Shown piece by piece: positions 27,244-35,840 of a DNA stretch of 64,000 nt. The translations under genes and the position numbers were made by a program. This DNA is from Cognatundibacterium squillarum (GTDB taxonomy: Bacteria; Pseudomonadota; Gammaproteobacteria; Burkholderiales; Burkholderiaceae_D). The notes beneath the pieces are model-generated. The model was not told where the DNA came from and did no database searches. It saw only the letters and a program-made list of their open reading frames with translations. The DNA lies in the NCBI RefSeq assembly GCF_014652435.1, contig NZ_BMYU01000010.1:62001-126000 (forward strand), in the 5' to 3' direction. The number at the start of each line of letters is the position of its first letter. Position 1 is the first letter of the stretch.

Positions 27244-29022
27244 ATGAGACCGACCACACTGGCAAAAGTTCTGCTGACCGCAGGCTTGCTGACACAAATT
27301 CCACTGGCGCTGGCCCAAAACGTAACCTTTACCGTGAATACCCAGACCGAACGCAAAAATATCAGTCCGCTGATTTACGGTTTTAACGCCTATGCCGACG
27401 GCAGCGGACGCGCTGGCTGGGATGCACATGGTGGCCGTGCCAGTCTGGAAAGCCTGAACCTGACCTCGCGCCGTCTCGGTGGCAACAATATGACCAGCTA
27501 TAACTGGGAAAACGGCGTCAGTAATTCCGGTGCAGACTTTTGCCATTCTTCAAACTTTGGTGTGACTTACTCTACCGGCGCTGGCTGGCCGAATCAGCAA
27601 AATGGTCTGGCGTATTACACACCGGGTGCAGGGCTGGTCAGTTTTCATGATCAGTCGCTGGCGCTGAATACCTTCTCTTTGCTGCAATTACCAGCCGCCG
27701 GAAAACTGCCGAAAGATATTCAGTTCCTGAATCCGCCCGGCAATTGCAATGGTCAGCAACTGTGGCAATCCACTGCCGGTGCTTCGAATGTGGACACCGC
27801 GCGCTGGCTGAATATCGTGAATGACAAACCTGCCGCTGCCGGTGCTTTATCGCTGAATCCGTCGCTGAATGATAACGTGGTGTATATCGACGAAGAACTG
27901 AATTTCCTGATTAAGAAATACGGTAAAGCCTCCGCTGCCAAAGGCGTAAAAGGCTACGAGCTGGATAATGAGCCGGATTTGTGGCATCTGTGGCCAACGT
28001 ATCTGGGAGCAGGGACGCATGAAAATCTGCATCCGGATCTGACCACGGTTGCTGAAGTACTGCAGAAAAATGTGTCGCTGGCACAAACCGTCAAACGTAT
28101 GGATGCATCGGCCAAAACCTTTGGTCCTGCACTCAGCGGTTACCTGGGTTTGTTCAGTCTGTGGTCTGCGTGGGATGGCAGTGCAGCACATCAGCCATCT
28201 GACTGGGGGCAGTACAACAAAGAACCGTACACCACGAAAAGCACCGGCGACCGCTATCGCTATAACAATATGACGTTTGCCAATGTGTATTTAGATACCA
28301 TGAAGCAGGCATCGACCACGGCCGGTAAGCGTTTGCTCGACGTTTTCTCTTTCCATTACTATCCGCAGGCTTCGTATGATCAGGCGACACGCTCTCAAGC
28401 CTCTCGCAGTCTGTGGGACCCGCAATATGTAGAGCCAACCTGGATCACCCAGCCGGGCTACGGCTTTACCGATGGTAATGGCTTGCAAATGCTGCCGAAG
28501 CTGAACCGTGCGATTGCAGATTTTTATCCGGGCACCAAACTGGCGGTCACAGAATATGACTTCGGTGGCATGTACGATGCAACCGGTGCGATTGCACAAG
28601 CTGATGCACTGGGCGCTTTCGGTAAAAACGGCGTGTATCTGGCGACCTATTTTGGTGACGTAGAAGGTTATATCGCATCGGCTTTCCGCCTGTTCCGCAA
28701 CTACGATGGCAATAAATCAGTGTTTCCGGAAATCTCGGTACGTGCGGTATCGACCAATAATGCGAATGGCACGGTGTACGCTGCAGTCAGCGCTGCGGAT
28801 CCGAATACCGTTCACCTGATCACGATTAACCGCTTGCCGACCGCGCTGAATGCCAGCGTGCAAATCACCCATCCGGTGGCACTGAACTACGTGCAGGCAT
28901 GGGGCGTGGACAGCAGCAGCCCGAACGTCAGCGCACGTCAGGTGCAAACCACGCTGAACGCGAATAAATTCAGCACTGCGCTGCCACCGTATTCCGTGAT
29001 GCACTTTGTACTGAAACCCTGA
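27244..29022 (+). CDS. Glycoside hydrolase family 44-type enzyme, secreted
   Basis: Signal peptide (1-24, ending ALALAQ) followed directly by a GH44-type catalytic domain. The likely acid/base is Glu243 in YELDNEPDLW and the likely nucleophile Glu437 in VTEYDFGG, the two conserved GH44 motifs; other matches are RRLGGNNMTSYNWENG near the N-terminus and DVFSFHYYPQ. GH44 enzymes cleave cellulose, xyloglucan or mixed glucans. There is no carbohydrate-binding or dockerin module, so this 592-residue protein is a bare catalytic unit with its C-terminal beta-sandwich. The substrate is not predictable. It is divergent from the tricorn-like protease. Confidence 0.85.
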   Translation: MRPTTLAKVLLTAGLLTQIPLALAQNVTFTVNTQTERKNISPLIYGFNAYADGSGRAGWDAHGGRASLESLNLTSRRLGGNNMTSYNWENGVSNSGADFCHSSNFGVTYSTGAGWPNQQNGLAYYTPGAGLVSFHDQSLALNTFSLLQLPAAGKLPKDIQFLNPPGNCNGQQLWQSTAGASNVDTARWLNIVNDKPAAAGALSLNPSLNDNVVYIDEELNFLIKKYGKASAAKGVKGYELDNEPDLWHLWPTYLGAGTHENLHPDLTTVAEVLQKNVSLAQTVKRMDASAKTFGPALSGYLGLFSLWSAWDGSAAHQPSDWGQYNKEPYTTKSTGDRYRYNNMTFANVYLDTMKQASTTAGKRLLDVFSFHYYPQASYDQATRSQASRSLWDPQYVEPTWITQPGYGFTDGNGLQMLPKLNRAIADFYPGTKLAVTEYDFGGMYDATGAIAQADALGAFGKNGVYLATYFGDVEGYIASAFRLFRNYDGNKSVFPEISVRAVSTNNANGTVYAAVSAADPNTVHLITINRLPTALNASVQITHPVALNYVQAWGVDSSSPNVSARQVQTTLNANKFSTALPPYSVMHFVLKP

Positions 29023-29203
29023 TTCCTTCCCCCGGGAATTCCGGCCGGACATCCCCCGTGTCCGCACCGGCAAACCGCTCACCGGCAACGGCGGGCGGTT
29101 TTGTTTTTTTACCGGCCTGTTTGTGGCGACAACCAGTCACCCTGTCAGCGCGGGGTGTCAAACGTGGATGGCGTCCGCTGAGCACTGAAAATGGCCCGAA
29201 AAT

Positions 29204-29300
29204 GCCTCAAATGCGGTGTTCAGCACAGCGATCCGGCGGTCGTCGGCAGAAAGTCCGGCTCTCCGGAAATGGTAAATGACGATATTTGCACAATGCGCAG
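29204..29300 (+). repeat. Dispersed intergenic repeat, copy C
   Basis: Forward copy: CTCAAATGCGGTGTTCAGCA, core CGATCCGGCGGTCGTCGGCA, hairpin TCCGG-CTCT-CCGGA, right arm AATGACGATATTTGCACAAT. It lies in the 456-bp gap between the convergent GH44 and argD genes, before the shared terminator. Nothing else is evident in that gap. Confidence 0.92.
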
Positions 29301-29371
29301 GCGGTGAACCTGCATTCGGACGGACGTTGTCAGGAGCGGGTGTCCTATCTGTAAGACCGGACAGGAAAACA

Positions 29372-29407
29372 AAAAAGCCATGCAATGACCGGATTGCATG
29401 GCTTTTT
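29372..29407. terminator. Bidirectional terminator between GH44 gene and argD
   Basis: Perfect 15-bp stem (29372-29386 with 29393-29407) with A-rich left and T-rich right arms. Confidence 0.93.
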
Positions 29408-29478
29408 CAATGCGGCGGGCAGGGCGGGTAGCTTAGGGATACCGCACTGCATCGCCGGTTTGCGGCAAATCAGCGTGA

Positions 29479-30669
29479 TCAGCCTTTGATTTCGCGCAGG
29501 ATGCCTCTCAGTCCGTTCAGCATCAGATCCAGCTCTTCGCGGGTCACGTTCAGGGCAGGCATGAAGCGCAGCAGGTCAGGGCGCGGGGAGTTCAGCAGCA
29601 GGCCGGCAGGTTCCAGATTGCGTGCTTTCTCCACGATTTCGGCACCGATGTTGCTGCCCAGTTTCAGCGCGCGCAGCAAGCCTTCGCCGCGTTCGCCTTC
29701 CAGACCGAATTCTTCGGACAGTTTGATCAGTTCTGCGCTCAGGTAAGCCGCGTTTTCACGCACTTGTTCCATGAAGCCCGGTTTCAGCAATTCTTTCAGC
29801 ACAGCCAGACCTACAGCCGTCATCAGCGGTGCACCGTTGTAAGTGCCGCCCTGATCGCCAGGCACGAAGCAGGCGACTGCTTCGCGGCACAGCAACGCAC
29901 CCAGCGGAACGCCACCGCCAATGCCTTTGGCCAGTGTCATGATGTCCGGAGTGATGCCGGATAACTGATAGCCGAACAGTTCACCGGTACGGCCCATGCC
30001 AGTCTGCACTTCATCCACGATCAGCAGAATGTTGTGACGTGTGGTCAGTTCACGCAGTGCCTGCATGAATTCACGTGTCGCAGGGATCACGCCGCCTTCA
30101 CCCTGTACCGGTTCCAGCATCACGGCAACGGTTTTGTCGGTGATCAGTTTTTCAACCGAAGCGATATCGTTCAGATCTGCTTTCGGGAAGCCGGTCACTT
30201 GCGGCGCAAACAGGGTATCCCAGCCTGGTTTGCCGGAAGCGGACATCGTCGCCAGTGTACGGCCGTGGAAGCCGTGGTCGAAGGTGATGATTTCAAACGC
30301 GCCGTTTTTGTTTAATTGTCCCCATTTACGCGCCAGTTTGATCGCGCCTTCATTCGCTTCGGCACCGCTGTTGGTGAAGAATACGCGGTCGAAGCAGGAG
30401 TTTTTGGTCAGTGCGTCAGCCAGTGCAATCATGCCTTCGTTGTAAAACGCCGGTGACGGGTTCAGCAGTTTTTTAGACTGCGCAACCAGTGCTTCGTGGA
30501 TGCAGGCAGGGCTGTGGCCCAGGCAGTTAACTGCCCAGCCTTGCAAAAAGTCCAGATAGCGCTTGCCTTTGTGATCGGTCAGCCACATACCGCTGCCTTC
30601 GGTAAATACGATGTCAGGGCGTGGGGTGATATACATCAGGGCATTCACGTTGTACTGGCTGAATTCCAT
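29479..30669 (-). CDS. argD: Acetylornithine/succinyldiaminopimelate-type aminotransferase
   Basis: PLP class-III aminotransferase converting N-acetylglutamate semialdehyde to N-acetylornithine in arginine synthesis. Visible motifs are [44 protein letters not shown] and the PLP lysine Lys248 in [14 protein letters not shown]. The 396 residues are the usual length. AAGGAG lies about 9 bp before the ATG at 30669. Just upstream are an intrinsic terminator and an arginine-rich leader frame with its own promoter, which together look like a transcription attenuator sensing arginine. Assignment as ArgD over related ornithine or 4-aminobutyrate enzymes rests on motif similarity and is supported by this leader. 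Confidence 0.9.
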   Translation of the reverse strand: MEFSQYNVNALMYITPRPDIVFTEGSGMWLTDHKGKRYLDFLQGWAVNCLGHSPACIHEALVAQSKKLLNPSPAFYNEGMIALADALTKNSCFDRVFFTNSGAEANEGAIKLARKWGQLNKNGAFEIITFDHGFHGRTLATMSASGKPGWDTLFAPQVTGFPKADLNDIASVEKLITDKTVAVMLEPVQGEGGVIPATREFMQALRELTTRHNILLIVDEVQTGMGRTGELFGYQLSGITPDIMTLAKGIGGGVPLGALLCREAVACFVPGDQGGTYNGAPLMTAVGLAVLKELLKPGFMEQVRENAAYLSAELIKLSEEFGLEGERGEGLLRALKLGSNIGAEIVEKARNLEPAGLLLNSPRPDLLRFMPALNVTREELDLMLNGLRGILREIKG

Positions 30670-30735
30670 TTCTACAGACTCCTTCAGAGGTCAAAGCAAG
30701 CTAGGGTGAGGGACAAACAAAAACGAAAGGGCGTA

Positions 30736-30767
30736 AAAAAAGCCACAGGTGCGGCCTGTGGCTTTTG
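30736..30767 (-). terminator. Attenuator terminator in the argD leader
   Basis: On the minus strand a 12-bp stem (30767-30756 with 30750-30739, loop CCGCA) is followed by a run of seven T reaching 30736. It lies after the leader frame's stop and about 66 bp before the argD start, so it would stop argD transcription. It is not needed for the upstream ferredoxin-reductase gene, which has its own hairpin at 31021-31042. Confidence 0.85.
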
Positions 30768-30784
30768 GGTACTGTGCTGCGCAT

Positions 30785-30883
30785 TCAGAATGCGCGCGTG
30801 CACTGACACATCGGCCCAGGCTCACGATGTGAGCGGCGACGTCGGATGATATTCGGTGAAGACATGTCAGGCAGCATTTTCAT
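30785..30883 (-). CDS. Putative arginine leader peptide of argD (32 codons)
   Basis: Minus-strand frame ATG (30883-30881) to TGA (30787-30785). Its middle reads IIRRRRSHRE: four consecutive arginine codons (CGA CGT CGC CGC) and a fifth three codons later, with a sixth near the end, so 6 of 32 residues are Arg. It has no Shine-Dalgarno, but the predicted transcription start falls on the A of the ATG, so it would be read as a leaderless mRNA. It is followed by a 7-8 bp hairpin over its stop and then the intrinsic terminator before argD. This is the layout of ribosome-stalling attenuators such as trpL or hisL, with arginine as the sensed amino acid. Translation is inferred. Confidence 0.75.
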   Translation of the reverse strand: MKMLPDMSSPNIIRRRRSHREPGPMCQCTRAF

Positions 30884-30890
30884 AGTGCGG

Positions 30891-30919
30891 ATGGTAGGAC
30901 TTTTTTCGCACTGCGTCAA
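30891..30919 (-). promoter_or_regulatory. Sigma-70 promoter of the argD leader transcript
   Basis: On the minus strand TTGACG (30919-30914), 17-bp spacer, TACCAT (30896-30891). Seven bases after the -10 is the A of the leader ATG at 30883. Confidence 0.7.
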
Positions 30920-31020
30920 AGCAATTTTTGCGGTATTTTGCTGAAAATTTTTCAGATGCGGCACAGTGTTGGCATGTGATTAAGCATACTGCGCCGTGTA
31001 CGGGTGCTCAGATATAAAAA

Positions 31021-31042
31021 ACGGGAAGCGGTGGCTTCCCGT
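31021..31042 (-). terminator. Terminator of the ferredoxin-reductase gene
   Basis: 9-bp stem ACGGGAAGC/GCTTCCCGT with a GGTG loop; on the minus strand it is followed by T residues (the A run at 31015-31021). Confidence 0.8.
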
Positions 31043-31083
31043 TCTTCTTACTTTACAGCGCAGCGTGTGTCGCTGTGACAGGA

Positions 31084-32112
31084 TTAACCCGCAGCCAGAT
31101 CTGCTTCGGAAGTGAATGAATCCGCATAGAACTCATCTGCCGGTAACTGGCATTGCGCGCTGAAATCGCGTTTAGCCGATTCCACCACCACCGGTGCACC
31201 GCAGGCATAGACCTGATAGCCGGACATATCGGCGATATCTGCCATGACAGCCTGATGTACGAAGCCGGTACGGCCTTGCCACTGATCTTCGGCTTGTGCA
31301 TCGGAAATCACCGGTACATAGCGGAAGTTCGGCAGGCTGGCTGCCCATTCTTCGCACAGTGCGCTCATGTACAGATCCGAAGGACGGCGACCGCCCCAGT
31401 ACAGCACGACCTGACGTTCAGATTTCAAATGAATCAGTTGTTCCATCAGCGCTTTGATCGGTGCGAAACCCGTGCCGGAAGCCAGCAGGATGATTGGTTT
31501 GTCGCTGTCTTCACGCAGGAAGAAACTGCCGTGCGGGCCTTCAAAGCGCAGAATGTCGCGCTCTTTCATGGTGGAAAACACCTGATCAGTGAACAGACCA
31601 CCCGGCATGTGACGGATATGCAGCGTCAGGTGTTCACCGTTGTGCGAGGCATTCGCCATGCTGTAGCTGCGGCGTTTGTTATCACGCAGCAGGAATTCAA
31701 TATACTGACCGGCGCGGTAAGCAAATTTTTCAGTGGCAGGCAATTGCAGCGAGACCAGCATCACGTCGTCGGACAGTTTTTCCAGCTTGTGTACGCGGGT
31801 CGGCAGTTTTTTGATGGGATAATCACTGCTGGCAGCGATTTCGCGCACATCGACAGCGATATCCGATACCGGTTTTGCGCAGCACAGCAGGGTGAAACCT
31901 TCCGCCGCTTCGGCTTCGCTGAGGGCGCGTTGCTGATGCTGGCCGTGTTCAACCTGACCATTGCTCAGCTTGCCTTTGCAGGAACCGCAGGCACCGTTTT
32001 TGCAGCCGTAAGGCAAGCCTATGCCCTGACGGAGTGCTGCATTGAGAACGGTTTCATCGGCATCGCAGCTGAACTGACGACCACTCTGGGTCAGACTAAC
32101 CTGAAAAGTCAT
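31084..32112 (-). CDS. Ferredoxin-FNR fusion reductase (CDP-6-deoxy-glucoseen reductase-like)
   Basis: Electron-transfer flavoprotein of 342 residues. An N-terminal plant-type [2Fe-2S] ferredoxin domain (cluster ligands in GCKNGACGSCKG and a later Cys in FTLLCCAKP) is fused to an FNR-type FAD domain (RRSYSMANASHNG) and an NAD(P) domain (LLASGTGFAPIKALMEQL, ending with YADSFTSE). Close homologues in Burkholderiales are annotated as CDP-6-deoxy-delta-3,4-glucoseen reductase or NAD(P)H-flavin reductase; the true acceptor is unknown. I chose MTFQVSL at 32112. It is divergent from the SDR gene with only 12 bp between the two start codons. Confidence 0.88.
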   Translation of the reverse strand: MTFQVSLTQSGRQFSCDADETVLNAALRQGIGLPYGCKNGACGSCKGKLSNGQVEHGQHQQRALSEAEAAEGFTLLCCAKPVSDIAVDVREIAASSDYPIKKLPTRVHKLEKLSDDVMLVSLQLPATEKFAYRAGQYIEFLLRDNKRRSYSMANASHNGEHLTLHIRHMPGGLFTDQVFSTMKERDILRFEGPHGSFFLREDSDKPIILLASGTGFAPIKALMEQLIHLKSERQVVLYWGGRRPSDLYMSALCEEWAASLPNFRYVPVISDAQAEDQWQGRTGFVHQAVMADIADMSGYQVYACGAPVVVESAKRDFSAQCQLPADEFYADSFTSEADLAAG

Positions 32113-32124
32113 AATGTAGTGAAT

Positions 32125-33051
32125 ATGAAAAAACAATTTAATAAAACGCGGCGTCCCCGCTTACTGATTCTTGGTTGCGGAGATGTCGGTATGCGTTTGC
32201 TGCCGCTGGTGCGGCAGCGTTTCCGGGTGATTGCCGTCACCAGTCAGCCGCAACGCTGCGCCGAATTACGGGCGGCAGGTGCGATGCCTGTGGTGGCCGA
32301 TCTGGACTGTCGCCATACACTGGCGCGTCTGAGCGGCATGGCAGAGTATGTGGTGCATCTGGCACCGCCTCCGGCGGACGGTCAGACAGACCGCCGTACC
32401 CGTCATCTGGGCGCCATTTTACCTGACAATGTGCGCCTTGTTTACGTCAGTACGACCGGTGTGTACGGTGATTGTGCCGGCGCGAAATTTGATGAAACCC
32501 GTCCGGTGGCGCCGCGAAATGCACGCGCCGTGCGCCGTGTCGATGCAGAACGTACATTACGCGGATGGGCGAAACGGCGTCATGGCCGCTTATCGATTTT
32601 GCGTGTCCCCGGCATTTATGCAGCAGACCGCCTGCCGCTGGAACGCTTACAACGCGGTACACCGGCGCTGCTGCCGGAAGAAGATGTGTACACCAATCAT
32701 ATCCATGCGGATGATCTGGCGCGTCTGGTGTTAAGGGCATTGTGGTACGGGCGTCCGCAGCGTGTGTATCACGCCGTGGATAACAGCGATTGCCGCATGG
32801 GAGATTATTTCGAACAGGTCGCAAATGCCTTTGGTCTGATGCCACCACCGCGCGTATCCCGCGCAGAACTGGCGCAGCAGGTGACACCGGTCATGCTGTC
32901 ATTTATGTCTGAGTCACGCCGCTTGCTGAATCAGCGTATTACGGATGAGCTCGGTTTCCGTTTTCAGTATCCTGATGTTGCAGCCGGGCTGGCTGCCGCG
33001 GTGGCAGAACGGCATGCGGGCATTGATGATCATTCTGCAGCCGTGCGCTGA
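32125..33051 (+). CDS. NAD(P)-binding SDR/epimerase-like protein (YeeZ-type)
   Basis: The 308-residue protein begins MKKQFNKTRRPRLLILGCGDVGMRLLP, a Rossmann loop GCGDVG close to the N-terminus. It continues with VYVSTTGVYGDCAG, a Ser/Tyr-type SDR motif, and RVPGIYAADRLPLERL. Atypical extended SDR proteins of this kind are annotated as nucleoside-diphosphate-sugar epimerases, but activity is generally unproven. The first codon is 12 bp from the divergent reductase start, so its promoter must lie within that gene's 5' end. The much longer frame reaching back to 31153 is antisense to the reductase and is not used. Confidence 0.85.
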   Translation: MKKQFNKTRRPRLLILGCGDVGMRLLPLVRQRFRVIAVTSQPQRCAELRAAGAMPVVADLDCRHTLARLSGMAEYVVHLAPPPADGQTDRRTRHLGAILPDNVRLVYVSTTGVYGDCAGAKFDETRPVAPRNARAVRRVDAERTLRGWAKRRHGRLSILRVPGIYAADRLPLERLQRGTPALLPEEDVYTNHIHADDLARLVLRALWYGRPQRVYHAVDNSDCRMGDYFEQVANAFGLMPPPRVSRAELAQQVTPVMLSFMSESRRLLNQRITDELGFRFQYPDVAAGLAAAVAERHAGIDDHSAAVR

Positions 33052-33060
33052 CAGGCATGC

Positions 33061-33095
33061 TTGCTGAATTGCAGCGGTACCAGGCAATTCAGCAA
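33061..33095. terminator. Hairpin between convergent genes
   Basis: Perfect 12-bp stem (33061-33072 with 33084-33095) with an 11-nt loop and no T run. It lies between the convergent SDR and histidine-kinase genes; terminator or 3'-end stabiliser. Confidence 0.6.
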
Positions 33096-33131
33096 TGCCG
33101 TTCAGATGCTGGTTTCAGATGTGGAGCCACT

Positions 33132-35831
33132 TTACTCCGCTGCAGCTTCATCTGCGCGTACTGCCGGTAACAGCAGATAGAACACACTGCCCACACCGAT
33201 TTCGCTCTGGAAGCCGATGCCGCCGTGCATTTTTTCAATCAGCGTTTTACTCAGCGATAAGCCGAGGCCGGTGCCCGCATATTTGCGGGCGGCAGTGGCT
33301 TCCGCCTGAGAAAATTTATGGAAGATGCGGTCTTTAAAGTCATCCGGAATACCGATGCCACGGTCGCGGACTTCGATCCGTACCCAGTCAGTGCGTTGCA
33401 GAATCGCAATCTCGACATCCTGATGTTCAGATGAAAATTTAATCGCATTCGAAATTAAGTTGCTCAGCACCTGAATAAACCTTCCCTCATCAACCACAAC
33501 GGACAGGCCCGGCGTGTCGTCCGGCAGTAAATGCAGATGTACACGGAAATTTTCGGCGTAACCCTGATTCGCAGTGATGGCTTTTTCCACCAGAGTGCGA
33601 ACAGCATACGTCTGCATATCGAACTGCATGCCGCCGTATTCCAGTTTGTCGAAATCCAGTAAGTCATTGATCAGTTTGGTCAGCCGAATCGCATTTTCAT
33701 TTGCCATACTCAGCAAGCCGCGCGTTTTGGGCGGGATGACTTCTCCGACCCCGCCAACCAGTAAGCCCAGTACACCGCGGATGGATGTCAGCGGTGTACG
33801 TAATTCATGCGAGACTGCAGAGACAAACTCACTTTTCAGGCGCTCCGCACGCTTGGTCTTGCTCAGATCATGCAGCATGATAATCAGCATGGTTTGCTGA
33901 CCCAGCCGGACTTTGGTGACCGCCAGTTCCAGCGGCAGGATTTCGCCATCCTGGCGCTGCGACTGAATTTCGATGCGCTCAGGATTCACATGATGTAACT
34001 GCAATTCCGCTGGCAATACCTGTGACAGTTGCTGCCTCAACAGGTTTTGAGCTTTCTGATCCGGAAAAAAACTCAGTAGCTGACGCCCGCGCATCCCGCC
34101 CGGCGCAAGCCCGAATAAATTTTCTGCGGACGGATTGGCAGACTGAATCAGGCCATTCGCATTACAGGTCAGAATGGCTTCCGCCGCATAATTGAGGATA
34201 GTACTCAGGCGGTTTTCGCTGTCATGTAACTGCGCGGTACGCTGACGCACCAGATTTTCGACATTGTGCGTATGCGCGCTGGTCATCAGTAAATGGGCAC
34301 CAAACAGTGCAGTGAAAGACAGCCCCCCGATAATGGCTGCCCATGTCACCCATGAAATGTGGGTACGCCAGTATTCGGCAGAGGGCTGGGCCTGCAACAC
34401 GTACTGATGGCTGCCGAAAAGTATGGCGGACTGAAACAGCGGCGCTTCCTTTAATCCGCTGGTGTAATCCATAAATACAGATTGTCCGTCAGGAAAATCC
34501 TTGTCGAAAAAACGCAGGTGAAATTCTTTTTCTTCCGTTTCCGTCAGCGTTTCATGCAGGATATCCGCAAGCCGGAATGAGGCAGTAACAACACCCGTAA
34601 ATGCCGCGCGGCGCTCTTCAGTATTCATCAGACTGCGGCCATTCTGGTATACCGGCGCGAACAGGCTGACGCTGTCTGCCTGCTTTCCTGCACCGCTGAT
34701 GGCTGGCGGCGTGGTTTTGGTTTCGCCACTGTCACGCGCGCTTTCAATTGCATGCAGGCTGGAAGGTTGCAATGCCAGATTGCGACCTGGCAGGTCGGGG
34801 TGATGATTCAGCGGCGTCAGATATAAAACCGGATACATGGCTCTGCCATTGCCGCGCTGCAGTTCCGCTGTATCAGCGTTGGCAGCCGGTGACAGGATAC
34901 GCCAGCCGGGAAACTCATCTTTGTTCAGTGTTTGTTCAAATGCACTGGCAGCGCCGGGAGCGACATACGGTACCCAGGCCAGATAACTGATGCCGGGAAA
35001 GTCGCGCAGTGCATGTTCGGAAAACACAGCGAATTCATGCTGGTTGACGCGGTTTGAGCTGGCGAACAGGCGTTCAAGATAATCCAGTACCATCGCATGA
35101 TGATTCAGGCGACTCTGCACATTCTGGCTCATACGCTGGGCTTCCAGACGGAATTCCAGCGCCTGTTTGTCGCGCTCGCGGTCACGGATAAACACAAAAG
35201 CAATCACCACGATCAGGATGCAGGCACCGAGCGGAATCAGCACTTTATAGCGCCGTGATCTCCACAATTTATGAGGCTGCCCGGCAAACAGCAGCCACGC
35301 CGGCGCAGCGATCATCGTGCCCAGCGAATCGCCAACCCACCACACCAGCCAGTTGGTATCGGCCTGTATCCGTGTCAGTTGCCCCAGCACACGCAATATA
35401 CCGATATCGGCAGTGGTGCCGGCGGCAGCTGCAAGGGCGGAGAACAGAAAGAAAACGGCGATCTCTTTGTTGCTGTCGAGCGTGACAGCCTGCTTTTGCC
35501 GTGACTGTATCAGCCAGCCAGCGAGACCGGCTTGCAGTACGGCAACCATGGACAGCACCATCGCGACGGACAATGTCGCCATGTTGAACGGTAATGCACG
35601 CTCAAAAGAAACCGAGAGACAGAACGCGAGCGCTCCGACAAACACGCCCGGTATGGCATGCAGACCGTAAGTGAGCATGGCACCCAGCGCCAGACCTGCG
35701 GCCGGATAGAAAGCAGTGGCATAGCCGGGCGGCATGGACAGCAACAGGGAGAAGCGCCCCGCCAGAAAGTAGCAGAGCGCCACGGCACAAAATCGGAATA
35801 CGCCTGATGAGAGCAGTTGCCGGTAGTTCAT
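33132..35831 (-). CDS. MASE1-CHASE-PAS hybrid-less sensor histidine kinase
   Basis: Membrane sensor kinase of 899 residues. The N-terminal MASE1 domain has about eight membrane segments (residues 10-225; FSLLLSMPPGYATAFYPAAGLALGA and WWVGDSLGTMIAAPAWLLFAG). A periplasmic CHASE domain follows (about 240-480; FPGISYLAWVPYV), then another membrane segment, a PAS domain (about 545-650; LNYAAEAILTCNANGLIQSANPSAENLFG), HisKA with His675 (FVSAVSHELRTPLTSIRG) and a GHKL ATPase (VLSNLISNAIKFSSEH; GTGLGLSLSKTLIEK). There is no receiver domain and no response regulator nearby. It is the last gene of a three-gene unit with a GspE-type ATPase and a spermidine-synthase-like protein. Confidence 0.93.
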   Translation of the reverse strand: MNYRQLLSSGVFRFCAVALCYFLAGRFSLLLSMPPGYATAFYPAAGLALGAMLTYGLHAIPGVFVGALAFCLSVSFERALPFNMATLSVAMVLSMVAVLQAGLAGWLIQSRQKQAVTLDSNKEIAVFFLFSALAAAAGTTADIGILRVLGQLTRIQADTNWLVWWVGDSLGTMIAAPAWLLFAGQPHKLWRSRRYKVLIPLGACILIVVIAFVFIRDRERDKQALEFRLEAQRMSQNVQSRLNHHAMVLDYLERLFASSNRVNQHEFAVFSEHALRDFPGISYLAWVPYVAPGAASAFEQTLNKDEFPGWRILSPAANADTAELQRGNGRAMYPVLYLTPLNHHPDLPGRNLALQPSSLHAIESARDSGETKTTPPAISGAGKQADSVSLFAPVYQNGRSLMNTEERRAAFTGVVTASFRLADILHETLTETEEKEFHLRFFDKDFPDGQSVFMDYTSGLKEAPLFQSAILFGSHQYVLQAQPSAEYWRTHISWVTWAAIIGGLSFTALFGAHLLMTSAHTHNVENLVRQRTAQLHDSENRLSTILNYAAEAILTCNANGLIQSANPSAENLFGLAPGGMRGRQLLSFFPDQKAQNLLRQQLSQVLPAELQLHHVNPERIEIQSQRQDGEILPLELAVTKVRLGQQTMLIIMLHDLSKTKRAERLKSEFVSAVSHELRTPLTSIRGVLGLLVGGVGEVIPPKTRGLLSMANENAIRLTKLINDLLDFDKLEYGGMQFDMQTYAVRTLVEKAITANQGYAENFRVHLHLLPDDTPGLSVVVDEGRFIQVLSNLISNAIKFSSEHQDVEIAILQRTDWVRIEVRDRGIGIPDDFKDRIFHKFSQAEATAARKYAGTGLGLSLSKTLIEKMHGGIGFQSEIGVGSVFYLLLPAVRADEAAAE

Positions 35832-35840
35832 GGCCCGTTT

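Noticed and set aside
31153..32124. Long 5' extension of the SDR gene back to 31153
   Set aside because: Antisense to the whole ferredoxin-reductase gene; the Rossmann start MKKQFN..LLILGCGDVG fits 32125.
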